Positions 53,761 through 64,000 of a stretch of DNA of 64,000 bases are shown in pieces; positions within the stretch are counted from its first letter, which is position 1, and the number at the start of each line of letters is the position of its first letter. Where the stretch lies: the NCBI GenBank assembly GCA_033032865.1, contig JAWHQI010001223.1, positions 36,752 to 100,751 on the forward strand, read 5' to 3'. This DNA is from Dactylorhiza incarnata (lineage: Eukaryota > Streptophyta > Magnoliopsida > Asparagales > Orchidaceae). The translations under genes were made by a program, and so were the position numbers. The notes beneath the pieces were generated by a model. The model had not been told where the DNA came from and ran no database searches. It saw only the letters and a program-made list of their open reading frames with translations.

Positions 53761-54795
53761 CAGGACGAACCCATGGTAACTTCCTCTCCTCCTCCTCCTC
53801 CTATTTTATCTTCAATTTTACCTACTACGTTAGCTCCGCGCGCTTCTACTTCTAATGTTCCGTATCCATCTAAGTTTAAAAGCGAGAGCGCCGAAAAGAA
53901 TTATAAAAAGTTTTTAGATATTTTAAAGCAAATACACATTAATGTACCCTTCTGCGAGGCTATCTCTCAAATGCCTAAATATGCGAAATATCTTAAGGAG
54001 TTGCTCTCCAATAAGAAAAAATTAGAAGATATTTCGCATATTTCTTTGAACGCAGAATGCTCCGCGGTTGTACTCAACAAATTGCCTAGGAAAGTGAATG
54101 ATCCGGGACGGTTCTCCATCCCGTGTTTATTTGGCAATTCGTTAGTAAAACACGCTTTAGCGGATCTGGGAGCAAGTATCAATCTCATGCCTTTTTCATT
54201 ATTTAAGAAACTAGGTCTAGGAAATCCAAGCCCCACTCGAATGAGTATTCAATTAGCGGATCGCTCTTTAAAATATCCGGTAGGAATAGTGGAGGACGTG
54301 CTCGTCAAGGTCGACAAGTTCATCTTCCTGGTGGACTTTGTCATTCTTGACATTGAAGAGGATGCCGAAGTACCCCTCATACTCGGCCGCCCCTTCCTTG
54401 CCACCTCCCGCGCCATTATTGACGTAAGTAACGGAAAGCTCCTCCTTCGGGTTGGAGATGATGAAGTTTCTTTCGGCATAAATTCCTCGATGCGGAACAC
54501 ATTAGAAAACGACGATTCATGTTTTTACCTGGAAGAGTGCTGGGAATTCGATTCCCCTACCGAGTTAGTCTCCACCTCGAGTCACGAGTCCGAGTTCGCC
54601 GAGCTCTTTTGTCTGGAAGAAGAAGAAGTCACTCGTTTCACACCACCCGAACCACTATTTTTAGAAAAATTAAAAATCAAAACATCTTATGAAGAGCCAC
54701 CCGTTTTAGAACTAAAGCAACTTCCCCCTCACCTTAAGTATTTATTTTTAGAAAAAGAGTCGAAGCTACCACGTCATCGTTTCATCCGAACTTAG
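53761..54795 (+). pseudogene. Athila-like aspartic protease region
   Basis: In the same long frame (53548-54795) ADLGASINLMPFSLFKKLGL contains the catalytic Asp-Leu-Gly-Ala (Asp codon 54163-54165), and later ILGRPFLATSRAIIDV is the second conserved block. This 415-codon frame is the best preserved piece of the element. It ends at TAG 54793-54795, before the reverse transcriptase. Confidence 0.87.
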
Positions 54796-54965
54796 CAACT
54801 CGAAAATTTCCGAGTTGGCTATTGTCTTAAGAAAGCACCGCCACGCAATTGCGTGGCAAATTTCGGATATAAAGGGTATAAAACCCTTCCTTCTGCACTC
54901 ATAAAATCTTTCTCGAAGATAATTCCCGAAATTCGGTCCAGCCTCAACGACGGCTAAACCCTAAC

Positions 54966-55650
54966 ATGAAAGAAGTCGTTAAGGCCGAAGTGATCAAACT
55001 ATTGGACGCGGGAATTATCTACCCGATATCGGATAGTACTTGGGTTAGCCCAGTACAAGTCGTACCAAAGAAAGGTGGCATTACGGTAGTAGCTAATGAG
55101 AATAACGAGTTGATCCCAACCCGTACTGTTACGGGTTGGCGGATGTGCATCGATTACCGAAAACCTAAATGATGCCACCCGTAAGGATCACTTCCCCCTA
55201 CCATTCATCGATCAAATTTAGAGCGCCTTTCAGGTCACTCCTACTACTGTTTTCTCGATGGTTTGTCGGATATTTTCAATCCCGATTTCGCCCAACGACC
55301 AAGAGAAAACCACTTTCACTTGTCCCTTTTGGCACCTTCGCTTATCGAAGGATGCCATTTGGTCTTTGTAATGCGCCAGCTACATTTCAAAGATGTATGC
55401 TGGCAATATTTGACGAGTTAGTAGAGGAGGTGATGGAAGTGTTTTATGGACGACTTTCCGTGTTCGGAAATTCATTTAAAAATTGTTTAAAAAATCTTGA
55501 GCGCGTGTTGCAGCGATGCGAGGAAACGAATTTAGCACTTAATTGGGAAAAATGCCATTTTATGGTCAAGGAAGGATTAGTCCCTTGGCCATAAAATTTC
55601 GGGCATGGGGATCGAGGTCGATAAGGCCAAGATCGAAGTGATTGGAAAAA
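54966..55650 (+). pseudogene. Athila-like reverse transcriptase, broken
   Basis: KEVVKAEVIKLLDAGIIYPI and WVSPVQVVPKKGG open the domain, then WRMCIDYRKPK. After a shift near 55170 come RRMPFGLCNAPATFQRCM and LERVLQRCEETNLALNWEKC. The catalytic site expected near 55443-55460 reads YGRL instead of an Asp-Asp motif, because one base is gained in the T run and one lost about 13 bases later. The two indels cancel outside but destroy the active site. Confidence 0.87.
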
Positions 55651-56230
55651 CTTCCCCCTCCAACAAACGTAAAAGCTATTCGTAGTTTCCTAGGCCACGC
55701 GGGGTTTTATCGGCGCTTTATACAGAATTTTTCAAAAATCACAAAGCCGTTAACCCACCTTCTGGAAAAAGAATCCTCGTTTATTTTTAGCGATGAATGC
55801 CATTTGGCTTTTAAACTCATCAAAGAGAAACTTATAAACTCCCCGATTCTAGTCGCGCCGGATTGGGTCGCTTCCTTTTGAAATCATGTGCGACGCGAGT
55901 GACATTGCGGTTGGTGCCATTTTAGGCCAACAGGTGAGTAAGTATTTCCACCCTATTTATTATGCGAGCAAAACACTCACGTCGGCACAAGCGAATTACA
56001 CCACAACCGAAAGGAGCTTCTAGCGATCGTTTTTGCCTTCGATAAGTTTAGGTCATATATCACCCTCTCAAAAGTTATTGTCTTCACGGATCACTCCGCA
56101 CTTAGGTATCTTTTAAGCAAATCGGATGCCAAGCCTCGTCTTTTGCGATGGATCTTCCTCTTGTAGGAGTTTTGACTTAGAGATCCGGGACAAAGAGGAG
56201 CCGAAAACTTGGCGGCCGATCATCTATCCC
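55651..56230 (+). pseudogene. Athila-like reverse transcriptase end and RNase H
   Basis: AIRSFLGHAGFYRRFIQNFS and KPLTHLLEKES are the thumb/connection blocks. RNase H is seen as MCDASDIAVGAILGQQ, then in other frames AFDKFRSYITLSKVIVFTDH and EIRDKE. At least three frame changes lie between 55880 and 56210. Confidence 0.82.
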
Positions 56231-57486
56231 GTTTAGAAAACCCCGCCTCCGAAGTATTGATAGAATCTGACATCGATGATAAATTTCCCGAAGAGCGTCT
56301 CCTCGCTCTCGAAAATATTAATTCATCGTCTACTCCCTGGTGTGCAGATCTGGCTAACTATTTAGTAGCCCGGGTCCTGCCGAAAGAATTCTCGAGTCAG
56401 CAAAAGAAGAAATTCTTTTCTGATTTAAAGAATTACTTTTGGGAGGACCCCTTTTTTATTCCGTGTATGCGCAGACCAAGTGGTGAGACGAGGCATCTCG
56501 AGTGAGGAGGGTCTTAAAATTTTACGACATTGTCACGAGGGACCATCCGGTGGTCATTATCATTCGAACCGAACCGCGAGGAAGGCGCTGGAAGGCGGGC
56601 TTTTATTGGCCCCACGCTCTTCAAAAGATGCTCCACACCCTTGTGAGTACTTGCGACAGCTGCCAGCGGTCGGGGCAACATCTCCGCCGGGATGAGATGC
56701 CCCAAAATATTTTCTTAGAATGCGAAATTTCGATCTTTGGGGCATTGATTTCGTTGGTCCTCTCCCTCCTTCGTTTTCAAAATAAGTATATTCTAGTAGC
56801 GGTCAACTACGTGTCAAGGTGGGCGGAAGCGCAAGCTCTCCCCCACCAACGATGCGCGAGTCGTCGTTAACTTTTTAAAAAAATATTCTCTCGATTTGGC
56901 ACTCCCGCGCGCTATTGTGAGTGATCGGGGCACCCATTTTTGCAATACTCAATTCACAAAAATCTTAGCAAAATATGGTGTCACGCACAATTATCCACTG
57001 CATATCACCCACAAAACGAGCGCCAAGTTGAAGTCGTAATCGAGAATTAAAACGAATCTTAGAAAAAACAGTTTTCTATTAATCGGAAGGATTGGGCAAT
57101 AAAGCTCGATGACGCGCTATGGGCCTATCGAACGGCGTATAAGACCGCTATCGGTTGTACACCATATCGAATGGTCTATGGCAAGGCTTGTCCACCTTCC
57201 GGTCGAATTAGAACACCGCGCATTTTGGGCGCTTAAATTTTTAAATCTTGATTCTACTTTAGCGGGCGAACAAAGAAAATTTCAAATGAACGAATTAGAT
57301 GAGTGGAGAGCGAATGCGTATGAGAGTAACAAATTATATAAGGAGCGAACAAAGTTTTATCACGACAAACATATAAAATTTCCAAAATCTTTTTCGCCGG
57401 GCGACCTCGTCCTCCTTTATAATTCTCGTCTTCGCCTTTTTCCGGGAAAGCTGAAATCTCGATGGTCCCGGACCTTTTATTGTTAA
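56231..57486 (+). pseudogene. Athila-like integrase, broken
   Basis: The His-His-Cys-Cys zinc part is visible as HCHEGPSGGHYHSNRTARKA and, with a shift, CDSCQRSG. The catalytic core has GIDFVGP-type codons near 56740 and IVSDRGTHFCNTQF (second Asp) near 56915. The region that should hold the Glu is degraded near 57000-57060. The C-terminal part is intact from 57109 to 57486 ([31 protein letters not shown]). No functional integrase could be made. Confidence 0.82.
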
Positions 57487-59228
57487 AGAGGTTTGGTCCT
57501 ATGGGACAATTCTAATTTCCCACCCGGAAAAAAGGTTCCTTCAAAGTTAACGGGCACCGCCTTAAATTGTATCTTCCGGGAGACTTACCTAATGACAAGA
57601 GTGATGCGATATTTCTTCATAATATAACATGATCGGCAAGTGGGTCAAGCTACGCGACCTTAAACAAAGCGCTTTTGGGAGGCACCCCCAAAGTTATCTT
57701 TTGTTATTTCTCTTTTCTTTTCTTTTTCTTCTTTAACAACTTTTGCAGGTAATCGCGCTTCCGCGCAAAAGCTTCAAAAATCAGGGAAGCCCTTTTTCCT
57801 TCTCTTCTTTCGTTTTTGCTTTTCTTTTTACCTTTTCTTACTTCATACTTATTTTTAAACATTGGGGACAATGTTTAACTTTAAGTATGGGGGTGTAAAT
57901 AGCTTTTTTGTAAATAGTTGTTAAATTAGAAAATTTTCAAAACAAAAATATATTTTTATTCTTATGTTTTCTTCTATTTTAGCACTTGTAAAACCCAAAA
58001 ACTCAAAAAAAATAGAAAACAGAAAAATTTAAATCTTGGAAAGGGACGTTTGGGATTTTATCCCATCACACCTCCTAGTACCTTGCGAACCCTTCACCGG
58101 GTAGCCCTTGGGAAGTCCAAGACTTGCAAAAAAAAAAAAAAAAAAAGATAATATCAAAAATTCAAAAAAAAGATAATATCAAAAATTAAAAAAAAGATAA
58201 TATCAAAAATTCCAAAAAAAAAAAATTCTTATATCCCTCCTTCTTGTTGTTTTTGTGATTTCTTAGAAATCTAGTTGAGAATGTTTATAAGCATGTTTAA
58301 GTTTTTAATTGGCTAAAATTTTGCTTATCATAGTTTGTTAATTTTAAATTTGAGGTAATATTGATTTAAGAATCATCTTATGATTTTAAATTGATTAGAG
58401 AATTTTGTTAGCATAACTTCTCTTTTTATTTTTAAATGGCTTCATTTTGTAGTGAATTTCCTAAACCTCTTTAGATTTCAATTATATTTTCTTCTAACTT
58501 TTTAGATCTTAGGAAATTTAATTTTACTAGAATTTGCTCTCAATATGATTTAAAACTAGCTAGATTTATTTTCCCCTACCCTACCCCTTTTGATGGCATA
58601 AAAAAAAAATATATGTATTAAAAGATCATATGTCATGGGAATAAGAGGATAAAATTCATTATTCCCTAAAACATATGCACCCAAAATATTTGAAAAGATT
58701 ATATGGCATGGAGTAAGAGGATAAAATTCATTACTCCTAAACCATATACATTTTGGGTTTTTATTAGAAGAGAAGAAAAAAAAAAAGAAATTTCATAAAT
58801 TCCATTTCCTCCACTCAAAAAAAAAAAAAAATTTCTCTTCTTATGCCAAATTTTATGAAATCCCCCTTAGCCAATTATCATTGTTCTAGTTTTAGTTAAA
58901 AATTATGGAGAGAGCAATATTTAGTAATTTACTTTTCCTTAAGATTCTTTTAAGATAGAGTTCTTATAATTTTAATTTAATTTAGTTTTATAATTTCTAC
59001 AATTTTGTCAAACTACTTAATTTTCTTGAGAAGTTCTTGCCTAAACATTTTTTTCCTCTTTTCAAATCATCATCATAATTTAGGACTTAACTCCCCCTTG
59101 AATTTACTCTTAACTTAACTTTTGGTTAAATAAAATTTTAGTTTTAAATTAAATTTTTTTTAAGGATGTCTTATAAATTATGTCTCACTTTTGCTCTGGA
59201 ATAGCAAAACCTCAAGTATGGGGGTATT
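57487..59228 (+). other. 3' non-coding region and polypurine tract of the Athila-like element
   Basis: It contains ACATTGGGGACAATGTTTAA and TAAGTATGGGGGTGTAA (about 57860-57898), typical of Athila. Also present are the second copy of the leader segment (58038-58126), a short tandem of AAAAAGATAATATCAAAAAT (58140-58215), and a duplication of GAGGATAAAATTCATTA (about 58645 and 58719). AAGTATGGGGGTATT (59214-59228) is the purine-rich primer site before the 3' LTR. No envelope ORF. Confidence 0.75.
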
Positions 59229-60988
59229 TGATAAGTAGTATTTTTATAACTTTTTAATAGAAAATCTTGTAAATATTTAATATGAATTTTCTATTTTATG
59301 TCAAATTTAGGTTATAAGTAGTTCTTTTTGTAATTTTTATTCTAACTTAGCTTAATTTCGATATTTGCAGATTTTTGGGACAAATCGGGAAAATGGCAAG
59401 TCACGCCCTCGGTCACGCCCGTGACCAAGGGCGTGTAACCTGAAGATCAGTCCAGAATCGATGCCGCGCTGTTTGAACCAGTCCACACCAAGTCACGCCC
59501 CAGGTCACGCCCGTGACCCAAAGTCACGCCCGTGACCGGGGGCGTGTAATCTTAGAGTCTTCCACGTGGAGCCGCCGTCGAGACGTGGAGTTGCGGTCGA
59601 GAAGTCAACCTAAGTCACGCCCGTGACCCACATGTCACGGCGTGACTTTCCGGCGTGATCCCTGCCCTGCCGCCGCGCCGAATCGAGCCCACACCGCATT
59701 TAATGAAGCCGTCCAAAGTCACGGCCGTGACCCGACATGTCACGCCCGTGTAATGTCCACTTTTCGCCGCGCCGTCCAGAAAGCCCACGCCGCTGCCGGA
59801 TCCAATGTTACAATGATTACACGCCCTTGGACACGCCCGTGACCGAGGGCGTGTAACTTGAAAATTTTGCCTATAAATTCAGAGGCTCTCCTTGAGTCCA
59901 GGGTTCAGAATTTTGGAGTGGGGGAGGTGCTGCTAGAGCCATTCTTGAGTATTTTTCTCTTTTCATGTTCATGTTCATGTCTCTTTACTTTCATGCTCTC
60001 TTCCTTTTCTAATGCAATGTATTATTTTTCCTTCAATGCAATAGTTTAGTTTAAGCTTGTAATCTTGTTCTTCCTAGCTTGCAATTTCCTCTCTTAAGTC
60101 TTGTAATAGTTTTCATTAAAATAAAAATAGTTTGTTCTCTTTCTTTTTGTCTCCTCCTTACTTAGTTAATTTTTCTTAATATGCATTTTTATCTTTCTTT
60201 CTCTCCCCCCCCCCCCCTCCACCATGAATAACTAATCCTCATTAGTACTCGATCAAAATGATCCGAGGATGAGTTAGACAAGTTATGATTTTTCTAAAGT
60301 TTTCTTTTTCCGTTTTTTTAAACACTTGAATTACCCTTGATTTTTAATTAGTGAGGCCATATTTTCGATATATGGTTTTCGCTTATGTTTCATACTTAGT
60401 TAGCCGAGAGGCTCAAAGTATGAATCGATCACTCAAGGGTAAAGAGAGTTGCACGCACCCCTCGAGAGAGGATGACGTAAATCTCCTGGATTGGAGTCAA
60501 ATCCAATAGTGGGGTTCACTTCGTAAAGCAAGTTTTAGGTAATCGATTATAGGACGAGAGTCCGGTTGATTTTTCCTAAACTTAGTTGGGCATTAACCTC
60601 GAGAGAGGCATGTTCGAGCTTCGGGAACCTCCACGGTCAAGTAGTTCAATTTAAACGGAATTAGATTTAATCTCTTTTTCACTTGTCTTTTCTCACTCCA
60701 AGGTGACTTTTGATTGAGTACTAGCCTCTTTTATCATCATCTAAACCCTTAATTTAGCTTGCGATTTCTCTTTTTTTTTAGCTAAGAACCAAAACCCCAA
60801 ATATCATTAGATAAGATAATAGCGACTTTCCTCAAAGTAGAAGTAATCAACGCGCCCCGTGGAATACGACCTTGGTATTTCTTAATATCCTATACTATAG
60901 ACGATAAGGTACACTTGCCTTTATCGGATATAGTTTTGGAGAAAATCTCAACCCTTCACTAAATTTAAAAACCGAAAAATATATATCA
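59229..60988 (+). repeat. 3' LTR of the Athila-like element
   Basis: 1,760-bp partner of 50282-52036 with only scattered single-base and homopolymer differences (for example a C run near 60205 that is longer than in the 5' copy). TATAAA at 59872. Confidence 0.92.
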
Positions 60989-62290
60989 CCTCCGATGTAT
61001 TTATATCTCTCATTAGAGATATAAAGCAGGGGGAGAAGGGTATCAGCAGGCAGCCTCTCCTAGACTCAATATATACAACAACAATTCCTACTTCCCTTAT
61101 TTCTGAAGGGGAGCCAGCTGTTTCTTCCAAACTACAACTTCAAGATTCTTCAACTCAGGGGGAGGCAATCCTTACAAGGATCCTACCCTTTGCTCAGGGG
61201 AGTCATCAATTCAGGGGGAGATCCCTTTAATCTCAGATGATCAGATTTACTTAAAGACTTTGTATGCGTTCTAGGTAGACACTGAAAGACACATCCCTGA
61301 TGCACTTGCATTCCGGGTGTCCTCTGAAGATTCCACAACAGCACCCTCACCAGTCAAGTTGACTGACTAGGATCTTGCTTCACTAATCCAGCTCCAGATC
61401 AGCTGTCTCCTTCAGCTCAGTTTCCCCTCAGCACAGCTGCCATCTATACTTCCAGCTCAGCTTCCATCTCCTCCTGCTCCAATTCTTAAATCAATTCTTC
61501 CAACACATGTCTTCAGAGGGTGACCTCCATACAGAGGTAGAGAAAGAGGAAGAGGAAGAGGAAGATTGCCTATTTGGGAGAGGTACTCAAAAGAACAAAG
61601 GAAGGAGTACAGGAATGATAAATCCTATTACAAAAAGTATGAAAGATTGAAATTCCAGAGAACACAATGAAGACTTATACTAATCCAGAGCTCGACAGAG
61701 CTTTAGAAGAGATTGGTGATAGAGAAATATATGAATATGAGGCAGACCAAAGGGAGCTTGAAGATAAGAAAAATATTTTCATTGATATTCTGAAAAGAGG
61801 AAAAGATGTTGTTGAAAAGGAAGAGTTGGCCAAAGCAATTCCAATGAAATCTACTCTATTTGATCATACAATGTATACTGTAAAAAATCCCCAAGACAAA
61901 ATGCTAGAGGGAGTAGGGCAACTCCACAGAGGAGGCATTGGGTGCAATCCAGAGGATGCAGTACAGCTTCCTCAGAAAAGAAAGGAGAAAAGTCACCTGA
62001 AGAGGAGAAGAAGAAAAAGGAAGATTATATTCACAAAAGCTTCAGCCTCTGGGAAAGCACAAGCAACTGCTGCTGAACCAACCCTGATGGAGAATCTGAT
62101 TCATGTGAGTTAAATCTTGAAATCATAAATTTGATGACAGCAAGAGTTTTTGGTCTTGGCTTCACACTCAAGGATGTTCATCCTAATACTGAAGTGGATT
62201 TGAGAAACTGTTCAAAGGTCATGAAAGAATACAGAAGAATCCAGAGAGAGCCATTCTGCAAATTTCAGATATGTGTAAAGGAAATTCAGG
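60989..62290 (+). pseudogene. Post-pol ORF (ORF3) of the plus SIRE-like element, C-terminal part
   Basis: After the Athila insertion the reading returns with many stops: Ser/Gln-rich and GGGGGA-containing DNA, a Gly/Arg-rich box near 61530-61570, then a 148-codon frame (61667-62113) with IYEYEADQRELEDKKNIFID and RGGIGCNPEDAVQLPQKRKE. The last block matches the minus-strand copy at 41327-41776 closely (RGIGCNPEDAVELPQKRK), so it is a conserved part of a real protein of this family. Function unknown. Confidence 0.6.
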
Positions 62291-62499
62291 ATGGTCTATG
62301 AGGACCTATCTACTTTTCTTAAAGGAAGGAAGTAGATTCTTTTTGGGGTAAAACTCTGATAAACACTTATTGATAATTAATCCGATGTTTCTTATTTTCC
62401 AGTCTATTCAGCTGTTTGTTTTGGTATATCTTATGTTTATGCTCTCTTGAATGTATTTTGTTTATATAAAAGGAGTGTAAAATCACTTTAATCAATCTG

Positions 62500-62527
62500 C
62501 AAAATTTGTTAAGATAGATAGGGGAAA
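62500..62527 (+). promoter_or_regulatory. Polypurine tract of the plus SIRE-like element
   Basis: AAGATAGATAGGGGAAA directly precedes the TGTTGGG start of the 3' LTR. Confidence 0.7.
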
Positions 62528-64000
62528 TGTTGGGAAAAACTCCTTTGATTTAACTTAACAAATTATCTAAAAAGTGATTGTATCCCTTAGGTTGAATTAC
62601 CCATTGTATAGTGAGGGTAATCTGGTCATTAGATGTCTTAGGATGTCACACTCAACCTAGGGTGTCAAGACCATATCAAGAGAAGCACAATTTGGTCAAA
62701 GTTAACTGTTGCGTCGAATGGAAATCGGCGCAACATCGAGTTATTGTCGACGCTACTCTGACAAGAAGTCCAAGCAACTCACTCCTTCTGTTGGAGTAAA
62801 TCAAGTCGACGCTACGTCGAATAGATATCGACGTAGAGACCATGGACTTGTCGAAGTACCTAGAGCAGTCAACGCAGCTTTTACTTCAACTCAGCGCAGA
62901 AGAAAGAATCTGTCGAAGCCATCTGAAGTCGACGCAACGTCAACTACCATTCGACGCAGATGATGAAGTTCAAAGTTAAGCTTTCAAATCAATGGTTACG
63001 TCGATAAGATATCGATACAACATCGATAACCAGACTTGAATCAATGTAAGAATGAATTTAAAGCTGCTCCTATAAGGAATCGAAGGTGCGTCGATAAGAG
63101 AGTAAGAGAACTCGACGCTACGTCGAATACAGTCTGAAAAGGAAATCTTTTGAGCTGTCATTTTGGACCCTCTCTCATGACCCACAATACTGAAGACCGT
63201 TCTCCAATGGCTCATTAATTGCCTCAAATAGAAAGAGAATTAAAGAGGACAGAAAAGCCTTCTTGGAAACAAGCCTACAGTTGGTGGACGGGTCATGAAT
63301 TAAAGAAGGAAGGAAAGAAATTGTCCATGCAAATACCTTTTTCAGGACCTACCAGAAAAGGTAATTAATTCAAATTAAAGAGGGACAATAATGGGAGAAG
63401 CAAGAAAGAGAAACTCAGAGCATTCATCATAATTGGCAAAACTTTTTCAATTAGGGTTTCCTCTTATTCTTCCTCTCATGGAACCCTAATAGAGAAAACA
63501 TAGTGAAGAAATAAGAATTGCTCTCCCTCTCTTAGAATAGAACCAGAAAGGCTGCTCATCATCAATATCTATAGCAACCAAACGAAAGAGAAAGGATCTG
63601 ACAATCATAGCTCCTGCAAAACATCACAATCATAAGCAGGAGTTCATCATCAGCTGATCCAATGAAAGAATATAGAAGTTGTTCTTGATACAGGCTTCAA
63701 AAGAATTCTGAAAACAGAATTCTTCTTCCTCCTCTTATTATTTCTCCTTCTCATTCCCAACTATAAAAGAGTTTTGAGAATCCCTCTTTCAAAGGATTCA
63801 GTGGTTCAAGATCTCCTTATCAAAAGATCTGATTGGTTCAAGATCTCCTTATCAAAAGATCTGGTTGGTTCATGATCTCCTTATCAAAAGATCAGTGGTT
63901 CTAAGAGTCTCTTTATCAAAAGACTCAGGCATAGGTGGTGCATTCCTACCAGGTGGTAGAAGAGAGGAACTACCCACATTTTGGGGAACCTCAATAAAAT
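62528..64000 (+). repeat. 3' LTR of the plus SIRE-like element, cut by the window end
   Basis: It starts TGTTGGGAAAAACTCC and follows 42459-43923 to the TATAAAAT at the window edge. Many CGTCGA/TCGACG words lie at 62708-63125. It differs visibly from the 5' LTR by scattered substitutions and small indels. Confidence 0.9.

Larger units (their letters stand above)
50282..60988 (+). mobile_element. Athila-like Ty3/gypsy LTR retrotransposon
   Basis: Long LTRs (1,755 and 1,760 bp), starting TGATAAGTAG and ending AATATATATCA, flank a GGCGCCGTTGCCGGGGA primer-binding site, gag, protease, reverse transcriptase, RNase H and integrase in gypsy order, and a long 3' non-coding region with TAAGTATGGGGGT. 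These are hallmarks of the Athila group. The flanks CCTGC (50277-50281) and CCTCC (60989-60993) are a target duplication with one mismatch. The LTRs are nearly identical, so the insertion is young, yet the coding part has many small indels. No envelope-like ORF is seen. Confidence 0.93.
42459..64000 (+). mobile_element. SIRE/Maximus-like copia element, plus strand, with nested Athila-like element; runs off the window
   Basis: 5' LTR (42459-44134), primer-binding site, long gag, protease, integrase, reverse transcriptase, RNase H, post-pol ORF and 3' LTR (from 62528). The element is split at 50281/60989 by the Athila-like element. Long LTR, long Gag with two zinc knuckles, and an extra ORF after pol place it with SIRE/Maximus. 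Every coding part has stops or frameshifts. The 3' LTR is cut by the window end about 0.2 kb before its expected close. Confidence 0.9.

Overview
This is nuclear DNA of a flowering plant. The support is plant-type Ty1/copia (including SIRE/Maximus-like), Ty3/gypsy (including Athila-like) and CACTA elements, RTE-like LINE tails ending in TTG repeats, MITEs, a plant SKP1-like exon and a plant-style leader. The species cannot be named from the sequence. Almost everything is transposon or transposon-derived repeat. I see no complete host gene apart from one possible small RING-finger exon, and no rRNA, tRNA or CRISPR.
1-18.6 kb: a gypsy gag scrap and a 56-bp tandem array lie upstream of a TATA box. 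A 78-bp minisatellite (2291-2408 and 12505-13086) is split by a 10.1-kb CACTA element (2409-12504, TSD CAT). The CACTA carries an antisense SKP1-like exon and is itself interrupted by a decayed copia element (4626-11636, TSD GAAAA). The copia reverse transcriptase is in turn split by a gag-only gypsy element (7979-10160, TSD GAGAC). LTR divergence falls inward (about 6% in the copia, about 2% in the gypsy), which fits the nesting order. Downstream are a MITE, a GC-rich repeat, a RING-finger exon, a 409-bp duplication and a fold-back element.
18.6-38.2 kb: a mosaic of a few modules: A (RTE-like LINE 3' end), B (contains an inverted GTGATGAAA/TTTCGTCAC motif), C (about 467-bp units, plus a roughly 360-bp variant) and D (LTR-like, with an array of GC-rich palindromes). 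They form tandem and higher-order repeats (1,069 bp; about 1.95 kb; alternating 466/363 bp). A 5,564-bp TG...CA insertion (23726-29289) with a minus-strand Gag zinc knuckle interrupts the mosaic.
38.2-64 kb: a second nest. A gypsy LTR/gag start is cut by a minus-strand SIRE-like fragment (39503-42458). Against it lies a plus-strand SIRE-like element (42459 to beyond 64000), which is split in its post-pol ORF by an Athila-like element (50282-60988).
No element here looks able to move on its own: every gag or pol reading is broken by stops, frameshifts or deletions. The most interesting thread is regulatory. Four unrelated LTR-type sequences carry arrays of short palindromes upstream of a TATA box, and in the SIRE-like element the same palindrome is also built into the gag coding region as an 11-residue repeat.
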